From: Gammaproteobacteria bacterium UBA1119
Lineage (GTDB): Bacteria; Pseudomonadota; Gammaproteobacteria; Pseudomonadales; Azotimanducaceae
DNA length: 38,109 nt
Direction of reading: 5' to 3'
Assembly (NCBI GenBank): GCA_002313255.1
Contig: DCBA01000012.1
Coordinates: 1-38,109 of the forward strand
Below are positions 25,795 to 33,623 of the stretch, one piece after another. The notes under the pieces are model-generated. The model saw only the letters and a list, made by a program, of their open reading frames with translations. It did no database searches and had not been told where the DNA came from. Position 1 is the stretch's first letter; each line of letters opens with the position of its first letter. The translations under genes were made by a program, and so were the position numbers.

Positions 25795-26831
25795 TGACGC
25801 CGCTCGCCAAACGACGAATCGCGAATTTCAAAGCAAATCGACGTGGCTATTACGCCCTTTGGGTGTTTCTTGCTTTGTTCGGGCTCTCGTTATTCGCCGA
25901 ACTGCTCGCGAACGACAAGCCCATCGTTTTATACCTCAACGAAACGCTCTATTGGCCCGTTTTCGAACTCGTGACCGAGACCGAACTTGGGGGCGAGCTA
26001 CCTATCGAAGCCGATTACACGGACCCCTTTGTACAGGCTTTGATAACGGATGGTGATGGCTGGGCCGTCTACCCGCCCATTCGCTATAGCCACGACACGA
26101 TTGATCTTTACATCGAAAGCCCTGCCCCCGCAGCACCCTCAGCACAGCACTGGCTCGGGACTGACGACGGGGCAAAGGATACGTTGGCCCGATTGATCTA
26201 TGGATTCCGATTATCGGTCTCGTTCGGCTTGTTTCTTACGCTGTTCAGTTCCCTCATCGGCGTTACCGTTGGCGCACTCCAGGGTTATTTCGGCGGGCTC
26301 GTCGACTTGATCGGGCAACGTATCGTGGAAATTTGGGCGGGTCTGCCTATCCTTCTCGTACTTATTATTCTTGCCAGCATTATTGAACCAAGTGTCTATT
26401 GGTTACTGGGTATTCTGACCATGTTCAGTTGGATGGCTCTCGTTGGTGTGGTTCGCGCCGAATTTCTGCGCGCGCGCAATTTCGATTATGTCCGTGCCGC
26501 CCGATCTTTAGGAGTTTCCAACGGGACCATCATCGTCCGACACGTACTTCCAAATGCGATGGTAGCAACGTTAACGTTTATGCCCTTTATATTGAGCGGG
26601 GCAGTCACGACGCTAACCGCTCTCGATTTTTTAGGGTTTGGTCTTCCGGCCGGCTCGCCCTCCTTAGGTGAACTCATGGCCCAGGGGAAAGCGAATCTGC
26701 ATGCCCCATGGTTGGGCTTGACCGGATTTTTCACTCTGGCCGTGATGCTGTGTCTATTGATCTTCGTCGGTGAAGCCGTGCGTGACGCGTTCGACCCACG
26801 AAGATCACTGCAAGACTTAACGGGGTCTTAA
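25794..26831 (+). CDS. yejE: ABC transporter permease YejE
   Basis: A 345-residue permease (341 in E. coli) with an opening RRGYYALWVFLALFGLSLF nearly identical in pattern to E. coli YejE. It has the LGTDDGAKDTLARLIYG motif, the EAA loop NFDYVRAARSLGVSNGTIIV and the ending GEAVRDAFDPRRS. Six helices are visible. It is the second membrane half of the Yej importer. The expected next gene, yejF (a double ATPase of about 530 residues), is absent: the following gene is convergent and the two stops overlap in TTAA at 26828-26831. Confidence 0.94.
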   Translation: MTPLAKRRIANFKANRRGYYALWVFLALFGLSLFAELLANDKPIVLYLNETLYWPVFELVTETELGGELPIEADYTDPFVQALITDGDGWAVYPPIRYSHDTIDLYIESPAPAAPSAQHWLGTDDGAKDTLARLIYGFRLSVSFGLFLTLFSSLIGVTVGALQGYFGGLVDLIGQRIVEIWAGLPILLVLIILASIIEPSVYWLLGILTMFSWMALVGVVRAEFLRARNFDYVRAARSLGVSNGTIIVRHVLPNAMVATLTFMPFILSGAVTTLTALDFLGFGLPAGSPSLGELMAQGKANLHAPWLGLTGFFTLAVMLCLLIFVGEAVRDAFDPRRSLQDLTGS

Positions 26832-27706
26832 TCCAGCGACAGCGCAATTTTTTTTAACGTTTCGTCGAGGCTCGTTAGCGTTATACCTAGCTTCTGGGCA
26901 CACGCATCGGCGCCAATGTTGTCATCGTGATCTAAGACACCCAGCATCGCGCGCGTCATCGGCGGGCTATCGCTCACCCGTTCCAATAAACCAGCCACGA
27001 TCATGCCTAACCACATCGGTAACGAAATCAAAAGTCCATGAAACCCGGCGCGCTCATAAAGCATTCGCCGACTGAGCGAGGCCGGCCCAGCGAGACACAG
27101 GACCCCCGCTATACTCGATTCCATGCAAGCAATCACAGCCGCAATGACGTCATCGACGTCGATGGGTTGTTCTAAGCTAGATGCTCGGAACGCGAACGCA
27201 ATGGAGCTCGAGGCGCGTTTTGCTAACGCACGTGAGGCGTGGTCGTTTGTGCCAAGCACCATGGGAACACGCAAAATACTCGACGAGACAACACTCTCCA
27301 TCAGAACGCGTTCCGCCCTGGCCTTACTCGAGAGACACACGTTGGTGGAGTTAACCGAAGCACCTAAAATACTGAGGTATACGACCTTGCGAATCCCCGT
27401 CACTTCCGCCGCACGACACAGTGCCCTGGTCGCGTTCTCGTGGGCGTTAACGTACGTGCTGTTGTGGTTCTCGCGAATGATCCCCACTAAATGAACCACA
27501 CCAATACAACCCTCGAGGGCTCTCGTCATTGCCAATTCAGACATGTAATCAACAATGCGCACCTCGTCGGCTGCCGAGTTGCCGAGCATTTGCGCCGCTT
27601 TATCTGTCCTCACGAGGGCCCGCACATCGTAATCGGTCGCCATTTTTTTAATCAACCGTTGACCAATGTGTCCATTCGCGCCCGTGATGACAATTCGATT
27701 CTTCAT
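26828..27706 (-). CDS. NAD(P)-binding atypical SDR (NmrA/NDUFA9-like epimerase fold)
   Basis: A 292-residue protein with a glycine-rich dinucleotide site TGANGHIG (8-15) and a Rossmann core through about residue 230 (VVHLVGIIRENHNSTYVNAHENATRAL as two linked segments). The catalytic Tyr-x3-Lys of extended SDRs is not evident: the candidate position reads LSSKARAE, with Lys but no Tyr. It is therefore closer to the NmrA/NDUFA9-like atypical SDRs, which may bind cofactor as a sensor or assembly factor. Its start lies about 95 bp from a divergent CDP-alcohol phosphatidyltransferase gene, so the two may share a control region. The stop overlaps that of yejE. Confidence 0.82.
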   Translation of the reverse strand: MKNRIVITGANGHIGQRLIKKMATDYDVRALVRTDKAAQMLGNSAADEVRIVDYMSELAMTRALEGCIGVVHLVGIIRENHNSTYVNAHENATRALCRAAEVTGIRKVVYLSILGASVNSTNVCLSSKARAERVLMESVVSSSILRVPMVLGTNDHASRALAKRASSSIAFAFRASSLEQPIDVDDVIAAVIACMESSIAGVLCLAGPASLSRRMLYERAGFHGLLISLPMWLGMIVAGLLERVSDSPPMTRAMLGVLDHDDNIGADACAQKLGITLTSLDETLKKIALSLD

Positions 27707-27801
27707 CTGATTCGCGTCATTTTCCGAAGCGTACGATAATCGATAATGGCCCGATCCGGAGCATCCAAGAACGTGAAATTAACCATATATCCTTGTCCTA
27801 T

Positions 27802-28314
27802 ATGTGGCTGACCTGGGCAAATGCACTGTCGGCGTCGAGGGTCGTTATGGCGCCGTTCGCTGCGCTGTGCATCTCGTCTAATTTCTGGCCCCTCGCCGGA
27901 TTGATTTTTTTTGCCGCGGTACTAACGGATCTCATCGATGGCCCCCTGGCCCGCCGTCGCGGAGAAGCGACTACGGTTGGTGCAATCGTCGACCATGGTG
28001 CCGACGCATTTTTCGTAATCGTGATACTCGCGACGCTGGCCGCCCAGAAAATTTTCACGCCGTTGCTTCCGTGCGCGGTGGGATTAGCTTTCCTCCACTA
28101 TGTCTTCGGTTCCGGCGCCCATAAGAAACATCCTCTCAAGGCGAGTCGACTCGGTCGCTACAACGGTATCTCGTATTTTGTCCTCGCCGGTATACCCGTC
28201 ACTCAGAATGCGTTAGGTCTTAGCTGGGTGCCATCATGGATTATTAGTTACGGCGCATGGGTACTGATCGTATCGACCGTCATTTCGATTGCCGATCGAT
28301 TGCGTTCGTCGTAA
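27802..28314 (+). CDS. CDP-alcohol phosphatidyltransferase family protein
   Basis: A 170-residue integral membrane enzyme with the complete family signature D-x2-D-G-x2-A-R-x8-G-x3-D-x3-D at residues 43-68 (DLIDGPLARRRG, then GAIVDHGAD). All acidic residues needed for the two metal ions are present. It transfers the phosphatidyl or other phosphoalcohol group from a CDP-linked donor to an acceptor alcohol at the inner membrane. It is short (phosphatidylglycerophosphate synthases are about 180-200) and has five to six helices; the acceptor is unknown. ATG 27802 is preferred to TTG 27793, but neither has a clear ribosome site, which leaves the start uncertain. Confidence 0.87.
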   Translation: MWLTWANALSASRVVMAPFAALCISSNFWPLAGLIFFAAVLTDLIDGPLARRRGEATTVGAIVDHGADAFFVIVILATLAAQKIFTPLLPCAVGLAFLHYVFGSGAHKKHPLKASRLGRYNGISYFVLAGIPVTQNALGLSWVPSWIISYGAWVLIVSTVISIADRLRSS

Positions 28315-28345
28315 CGAGCACTCCCACATTCGGACCAAAGATTGG

Positions 28346-29338
28346 TCAGCCGAAGAGTTCATGGTTCGCACGAGTGAGGAACAGGGTCCCGATGACCGCA
28401 TTGAACATGACGAAAAACGTGTGCATCACAAGGCTAAACGCCCCGACCGCAGGGTATTCGGGGAATAACACGGTCCAAAGGAGTAAGGCCCCCGCGTGAA
28501 ACGGCAGAGGCAGCGCCGCAGCAAGGAAAATAACGGGTAAAAACGCCAGCATTTGAGCGAAACTGACGTCCACTTGAAAGAGCTCTAGTGCAACCGTATA
28601 GACCACTACCGCCCCCACCAAATTAGGTGCTTTAAACAAAAACGTTAATAGGTAGTGCCTCGGCCTTCCCTGCCGTAGGGCGTGAAAGACGCCCCTATCA
28701 CGGATCGAAAACTTCTTTAGTACACGACCCCGAAAATAGGCAATGTGTAACGGTAGGTATATGAACGCTCCGATGAAGACGGCGGGCAAGATTACGTCGA
28801 GTGGCAAAATCGACGATGCTTCCACTACAAGTTCAAATCCTAGCAACACCCCAACGCTGGAGAAAATGAGTAGCTGGTAGATCTCCATGATGCCCAAGAA
28901 GATCATGCTTGATAATGCTTCCCAGCCCGGCACGTTGTGACGCCGCAGCAGGTATAGCGACATGGCTCCTTTCCCAACTTGCTCGTTGACCAGCGAGAGG
29001 ATGTACGCGCTCGCGCGGATGGGCAGAACAGCGTTTAGCTTGATCTCCGATACGTTAAACCAACGAATAACGCGCCAAGTCACATGTGCATCCACGACAA
29101 AAAAGAATATCGAGTAGGGGATCATGATCCCCAGCCAAAGTGGCCAATTTGCTTCGCCGAAAAAAACGAGTAGGTACTCAATCGCCGCCTGATTTTCGCG
29201 TGCAGCAGCGTCGTCTATCTTTCCCCATACCAGATAAAAGCAGGCCGCTGTCAAAACCCATGTGCAGCCCGTAAAGAGCAACTTACCTGCCTTTTTTTGT
29301 TTCCTTTCAGAACGCGTAAGTTGCTCCGACTCGGTCAT
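28346..29338 (-). CDS. Polytopic membrane protein, lysylphosphatidylglycerol synthase TM/UPF0104-like
   Basis: A 330-residue inner-membrane protein with about eight helices (roughly 20-38, 66-84, 103-118, 143-170, 178-200, 231-252, 260-282, 296-325) and a basic N-terminus. The motif NEQVGKGAMSLYLLRR between helices and the overall pattern resemble the flippase-like domain of MprF/UPF0104 proteins. Membership is a judgement from pattern, not a firm match. If right, it may move or bind a lipid or polyprenyl-linked molecule. Its ATG overlaps the TGA of the upstream GNAT gene (ATGA), so the two are translationally coupled, and it converges on the CDP-alcohol transferase gene. Confidence 0.65.
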   Translation of the reverse strand: MTESEQLTRSERKQKKAGKLLFTGCTWVLTAACFYLVWGKIDDAAARENQAAIEYLLVFFGEANWPLWLGIMIPYSIFFFVVDAHVTWRVIRWFNVSEIKLNAVLPIRASAYILSLVNEQVGKGAMSLYLLRRHNVPGWEALSSMIFLGIMEIYQLLIFSSVGVLLGFELVVEASSILPLDVILPAVFIGAFIYLPLHIAYFRGRVLKKFSIRDRGVFHALRQGRPRHYLLTFLFKAPNLVGAVVVYTVALELFQVDVSFAQMLAFLPVIFLAAALPLPFHAGALLLWTVLFPEYPAVGAFSLVMHTFFVMFNAVIGTLFLTRANHELFG

Positions 29339-30033
29339 GCCGGTCCCAGTTGGTGCGAGCGACGTAGTACTTTCATCGGGTAACGGATCCGCTCGTGATA
29401 GCCGAGTTTGGCATACACGCGGCTGGCAATCCTCTCGGCAGGGCTACCAACACGCACGTGCAGGAACGACTTGCAATTAGCGCAATGTTGGCGTGTGACG
29501 ATTTCGGCAACAAGCCCCTGCGCGTATCCTCGACCACCAAAACCTTCGGCAGTGCAGACGGCGCTAACTTCACGGTTTCCTTCGAAGCAAATTCGTTCAC
29601 CCGCCATCGATACAAGACGTCCTCCTACACGCACACCTACATAGTCTCCTAGTTGGTGGGTCAACCGCTCAAAAGGCCCTGGATCTGTGGCCTTGACGAG
29701 CCTTTGCATTTCTTCGGCATCCCCTTCGTGTAGTTCGATCCAGGTGAAGTCGGTTTCGTTGGGTTCCAGGATGTCACATACCCACTGGGTGAGTTCGATC
29801 GTTGTCAATTCCCGCCATAGGCTGGCGTCAACAGGCCCAGCCTTAATCACCGCGACAATCTCGTCCGGCGTTACTAGCTGACTCAGCTCGTTCGTCGCCT
29901 CAATCGAACTGTCCGCTACCGCCGCAATGGGGGAAACATCGGCGCAATAGCGGGCGGCAAGCGACCCCACGACCCCAAATTCGCGCTGCTCGCCAGTCAG
30001 CGCGTGCCACGCCGGGTTATCAAGCGGATCCAA
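29335..30033 (-). CDS. GNAT family N-acetyltransferase (FR47-like)
   Basis: A 232-residue protein; the C-terminal half (about 95-220) is a GNAT domain with the acetyl-CoA loop GGRGYAQGL (166-174) after strand 4 (EVSAVCTAEGF) and the late motif YAKLGYHE (207-214). The N-terminal half (DNPAWHALTGEQREF) is the companion region of FR47-like proteins. The acceptor could be a small amine, an amino acid or a drug and cannot be told. The start is TTG 30033, fixed by a strong GGAGGT site. It is translationally coupled to the following membrane protein, which suggests a joint job. Confidence 0.85.
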   Translation of the reverse strand: MDPLDNPAWHALTGEQREFGVVGSLAARYCADVSPIAAVADSSIEATNELSQLVTPDEIVAVIKAGPVDASLWRELTTIELTQWVCDILEPNETDFTWIELHEGDAEEMQRLVKATDPGPFERLTHQLGDYVGVRVGGRLVSMAGERICFEGNREVSAVCTAEGFGGRGYAQGLVAEIVTRQHCANCKSFLHVRVGSPAERIASRVYAKLGYHERIRYPMKVLRRSHQLGPA

Positions 30034-30037
30034 TTAA

Positions 30038-30043
30038 ACCTCC
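30038..30043 (-). promoter_or_regulatory. Strong Shine-Dalgarno (GGAGGT) setting a TTG start
   Basis: GGAGGT on the minus strand lies four bases before TTG 30033. It supports a non-ATG start for the GNAT gene, and the resulting N-terminus (LDNPAWHAL) matches the family's usual opening. Confidence 0.8.
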
Positions 30044-30126
30044 AAAACTGCCGCAAACGTCACCTTGATCGACCAAGGTTACCGATAATCGTGAGATCAA
30101 TCGTTCCGGGCTCAATAAACGACAGC

Positions 30127-30173
30127 TATTCCTATTCGCGTAGGGATAATTCAGCCGGTATCCGTTTACCGGC
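30127..30173 (-). repeat. Two adjacent inverted repeats downstream of glutamine synthetase
   Basis: GCCGGTA (30154-30160) and TACCGGC (30167-30173) form a perfect 7-bp stem with a 6-base loop. Next to it TATTCCTA (30127-30134) and TAGGGATA (30141-30148) form an 8-bp stem with one T-G pair. They lie between the glutamine synthetase stop and the GNAT start, both minus strand. No T tract follows, so they may be a Rho-dependent or processing structure rather than an intrinsic terminator. Confidence 0.4.
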
Positions 30174-30205
30174 ACATCGTTGGGAGTCGATCGTCCGACG
30201 AGCGA

Positions 30206-31216
30206 CTAATCCAACGCCTCTTTGGTCGTTTTGATGATCGCGGCAGCAACTTTATACGGATCCGCGTTCGAGGCGGTACGGCGGTCCTCAAGGCGACCTT
30301 TCCAACCGCCATCAATGGTGGCCACCGGTATGCGGATCGACGCACCGCGGTCGGCAACCGCAAAACTGAACGTATCGATTGATTCAGTCTCATGTTCGCC
30401 TGTCAGACGCAACTCATTATGAGCTCCATAAACCGCGATATGGCGCGGAATATTTTTCCCGAAGTGTTCGCAAATTTTAGTGAATACCTCTTCTTTGCCT
30501 GACTCACGCATGACGCCATTAGAAAAATTCGCGTGCATCCCAGAACCGTTCCAGTCCATGTCGCCAAGCGGTTTCGGGTGCCAGTTAATGGCATAACCAT
30601 ATTTTTCACCCGTTCGCTCTAAGACATAGCGAGCCAACCAAGTCTCGTCGCCAGCTCGTTTAGCACCCTTTCCAAATACCTGAAATTCCCACTGTCCCGC
30701 AGCAACCTCGGCATTGATCCCTTCAACATTAATCCCCGCATCAAGACAAAGATCTAGGTGTTCGTCCACACAATCTCGCCCATACGTGTTCGATGCGCCT
30801 ACCGAACAATAATAGGGGCCTTGCGGTCCAGGGTACCCATTCAACGGAAATCCCGGCGGGAGATCGGTATCCGTATCCCAGAGGAAGTACTCCTGTTCAT
30901 AACCAAACCAAAAGTCCTCATCGTCATCGTCGATGGTTGCGCGTCCGTTAGAAACGTGCGGCGACCCATCAGCGTTCAAGACTTCTGTCATCACAAGATA
31001 CGCATTCTTACGATCCGGATCCGGAAAAATGCAGACGGGTTTCAAAAGACAGTCCGAGTCGTTCCCTGCTGCCTGCTCCGTGGAACTACCGTCGAATGCC
31101 CACATCGGGCAATCGCCAAGTGTTCCGCCAAAGTCAGTCTGTACCAGGGTCTTGCTTCTTAGACTCTGGGTTGGTTTGTAGCCGTCAAGCCAGATATATT
31201 CCAACTTCGTTTTCAT
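30206..31216 (-). CDS. glnII: Glutamine synthetase type II (eukaryote-like)
   Basis: A 336-residue enzyme joining ammonia to glutamate with ATP, in the cytosol. It matches the GSII class rather than the 470-residue bacterial GSI: FDGSSTEQAAGNDSD near the N-terminus, the metal-binding EQEYFLW, NAEVAAGQWEFQV, GSGMHANFS with the catalytic-site histidine, RLTGEHET and RGASIRIPV, then EDRRTASNADPY. It lacks the GSI adenylylation tyrosine loop, so GlnE control is not expected. Length fits rhizobial and actinobacterial GlnII. ATG 31216 is preceded by GGAGGG at 12 bases and AAGG at six. No amt, glnB or gltB gene is nearby. Confidence 0.93.
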   Translation of the reverse strand: MKTKLEYIWLDGYKPTQSLRSKTLVQTDFGGTLGDCPMWAFDGSSTEQAAGNDSDCLLKPVCIFPDPDRKNAYLVMTEVLNADGSPHVSNGRATIDDDDEDFWFGYEQEYFLWDTDTDLPPGFPLNGYPGPQGPYYCSVGASNTYGRDCVDEHLDLCLDAGINVEGINAEVAAGQWEFQVFGKGAKRAGDETWLARYVLERTGEKYGYAINWHPKPLGDMDWNGSGMHANFSNGVMRESGKEEVFTKICEHFGKNIPRHIAVYGAHNELRLTGEHETESIDTFSFAVADRGASIRIPVATIDGGWKGRLEDRRTASNADPYKVAAAIIKTTKEALD

Positions 31217-31442
31217 AGTGTGCCTTGCCCTCCAAAAACACTGCGCTTTATATTCGCGGCTTTCTCCACAGCCGTTGTTTTTCGTTTACCGCCTCGCTTA
31301 CTCGTAGCCAAGCGACTCCAATGCGGCTCGCAAGCATAACGCAAACGCGAAACCAACAACTACGCCATTCAGCACAGGAAACTCTTATTTGAAACGAGGT
31401 CAGTTGACCAACCCGTAACTCCATTCAGAAGCGAGAGCTCAC

Positions 31443-32645
31443 CTAATTTGCGATGCCTTGGTAAATCAAGGTTTTGAGTTCTCGCCTGATCGGATACGTC
31501 GACGACGGTAACAGTTGGGTTAGGAATACGACCGTCATGTCCTCCAAAGGATCGACCCAAAAATAGGTGCTCGCAGCCCCTCCCCAGGCAAATTCCCCTG
31601 GAGAATCAAGGACACCGGCCGCAGCCGGATCGAGGACGACCGAGAATCCGAGGCCAAAGCCAATCCCGTGATACGACGTTTCGCTAAAAACCGGCTGTCC
31701 CATCGCCGCCAGATCAACATTTCCGGGCATGTGGTTAGTCGCCATGTACTCGACCGTTTTCCGACCTAGTATTCGATGGCCGCCAAACTCGCCTCGGTTC
31801 AGCAGCATTTGAGCGAAACGACTGTAGTCATCAATCGTTGCGACCATGCCCCCACCACCGGAGAAAAACGTGGGGCGCTGGTGATATACCGAGCTGGCCG
31901 GATTGTCCTGCAGCTCGAATCCTCCACCACGTTTATAGCGATAGCATGCAGCGAACTTATCCTTAGAGGAGGCGGGCACTTGATACCCCGTGTCGTTCAT
32001 TCCAAGAGGTTTTGTAATCCGCTCGCGAACAAATACATCCAGATCAGTGTCCGAGAACAATTGCACAAGATAACCGCAGACGTCTGTCGCAACGCTGTAG
32101 TTCCATCGCGATCCAGGCGTGAACGAGAGGGGAATATCGGCCAGGTCATCAATCATGTCTTGGAGCGTCGATCCTTGGCGTTCGCCACCTATGGATGCAT
32201 TCCGATATAAGGCATCGACAGGGTGGCTATTCATGAATCCGTACGTCAGTCCAGAGGTATGCGTCAACAGATGCTTGATCGTCACCGGCACCGTGGTTGG
32301 GGACGTCACCATTGTTGCGCCGTCGCCGTTTTCGTACACGCGCAAATCTGACCAACTCGGGATGAACTTCGACACCGGATCATCCAACTGAAATTTTCCC
32401 CGTTCGTACAGCATCATCAAGGCAACGCTGGTGATCGGTTTCGACATCGAATAAATGCGTACCACCGTGTCGCGCTCCATAGTGAGGTTCCCTTCAACAT
32501 CACGATGGCCAAATGCGTGGAAATACGCTTCCTCTCCATGCCGCGTCACCAGACACGAGCATCCGGGGAAACGACCTTCGTCGACATACCCCTGCAGGTG
32601 TGAAGTAAGGTACTCAAGTCGATCAACCGAAAACCCGTGCCCCAT
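31443..32645 (-). CDS. Serine hydrolase of the beta-lactamase/family VIII esterase type
   Basis: A 400-residue protein with the class C-like Ser66-x-x-Lys69 motif (YSMSKP), Tyr183 in NYSVATDV (like the YSL motif of EstB esterases) and WGG (FAWGGAAST) in place of the KTG triad. These features favour a carboxylesterase over a true beta-lactamase. There is no signal peptide, so it should act in the cytosol. The substrate is unknown. A GGGA lies seven bases before ATG 32645. Divergent from it are the ICL/PEPM and acetyltransferase genes, with about 120 bp between starts. The roughly 225 bp between this gene and glutamine synthetase show nothing recognisable. Confidence 0.9.
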   Translation of the reverse strand: MGHGFSVDRLEYLTSHLQGYVDEGRFPGCSCLVTRHGEEAYFHAFGHRDVEGNLTMERDTVVRIYSMSKPITSVALMMLYERGKFQLDDPVSKFIPSWSDLRVYENGDGATMVTSPTTVPVTIKHLLTHTSGLTYGFMNSHPVDALYRNASIGGERQGSTLQDMIDDLADIPLSFTPGSRWNYSVATDVCGYLVQLFSDTDLDVFVRERITKPLGMNDTGYQVPASSKDKFAACYRYKRGGGFELQDNPASSVYHQRPTFFSGGGGMVATIDDYSRFAQMLLNRGEFGGHRILGRKTVEYMATNHMPGNVDLAAMGQPVFSETSYHGIGFGLGFSVVLDPAAAGVLDSPGEFAWGGAASTYFWVDPLEDMTVVFLTQLLPSSTYPIRRELKTLIYQGIAN

Positions 32646-32765
32646 AATGATTTCCCAACCATTTGACCCAGCATAACCGTTTACCCAAAGTTACGTGGAC
32701 GGGGCGACTGGCAGCAATGGCTCCATTTAGACTTTTGACGGAAGATGGGCGGGGGGAGAATTCCG

Positions 32766-33623
32766 ATGACACCTGGACAGAAATTAAGACATGCCCTGGC
32801 ATCCGAAAAGGTCGTTTTCGCACCGCTTACGCTCGATGCACTGACCGGTCGTATCGCCGAGCGAGCTGGATTCTCAGCCGGTTACATTAGCGGCGGTGCA
32901 TTGGGATTTGCACACGGCGTAAGCGAGGCGTTGCTTACGTTAACCGAAATTGCCGATGTTACGCAGCACGTGACCGCCCGCACCGACATTGCCGTGATCG
33001 TCGATGGTGGCGTGGGTTTTGGCGACGCCGTACACACAACCCGAACGATTCAGGTGGTTGAAGCCGCTGGCGCTGCTGGTATCGAGATCGAAGATCAAGT
33101 GGCGCCGAAACGGGTGAGCCATCACCGTGGCATCGAGCACCTCATCGAAATCGGCGAAATGACCGATAAGATCCGCGCCGCGGTCGGCGCGCGTAGCGAT
33201 TCGGACTTCGTCATCATCGCGCGCACCGGAGCAGTTCGTAACGAATCGTTCGAAAAAGCGATTGAGCGCGGCAATGCCTATGCAGACGCTGGGGCAGACT
33301 TGGTCATGCTCATGCCAACCAATGAAACCGAATGGCAGGAAGCGCCTCGACGTATCGGCGTACCGCTCGCCACGATTACCTCGCTCGACACACGCCTTCC
33401 AACGGAGTGGGCAACGTTGGGCTGGGATTTGATTATCGATCCCTTTACTGCACAAACGGCAGCCGTCAACGCCATATCAAACGCGTATCAGCAATTTCGA
33501 CAATCCGGGACCACCGGCTTGGATCCTAACGAAATATTTGCGCACTACCGACTGTTGCCCGACATCGCCGGGTTCCAAGAACTTTATGAGATCGAAGATC
33601 GAACAACGGAGAAAACCTCATGA
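32766..33623 (+). CDS. Isocitrate lyase/PEP mutase superfamily protein with altered active site
   Basis: A 285-residue alpha/beta barrel of the ICL/PEPM superfamily (oxaloacetate hydrolase, dimethylmalate lyase, PEP mutase). The fold markers are clear: FAPLTLDALTGRIAERAGF, VIVDGGVGFGD, GIEIEDQ and FVIIARTGA. Several usual catalytic positions differ. The Mg-binding D-x-D-T-G-x-G reads D80-G-G-V-G-F-G; the K-R-C-G-H loop reads K-R-V-S-H (115-119); R-T-D-A reads R-T-G-A. It may have a different reaction or lowered C-C lyase activity. ATG 32766 follows GGGGAGA. Its stop overlaps the start of the acetyltransferase gene (ATGA), so the pair is an operon. Confidence 0.87.
   Translation: MTPGQKLRHALASEKVVFAPLTLDALTGRIAERAGFSAGYISGGALGFAHGVSEALLTLTEIADVTQHVTARTDIAVIVDGGVGFGDAVHTTRTIQVVEAAGAAGIEIEDQVAPKRVSHHRGIEHLIEIGEMTDKIRAAVGARSDSDFVIIARTGAVRNESFEKAIERGNAYADAGADLVMLMPTNETEWQEAPRRIGVPLATITSLDTRLPTEWATLGWDLIIDPFTAQTAAVNAISNAYQQFRQSGTTGLDPNEIFAHYRLLPDIAGFQELYEIEDRTTEKTS

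Noticed and set aside
31443..32645. A true antibiotic-resistance beta-lactamase
   Set aside because: The YSV and WGG motifs and lack of a signal peptide fit a family VIII-type esterase better than AmpC.
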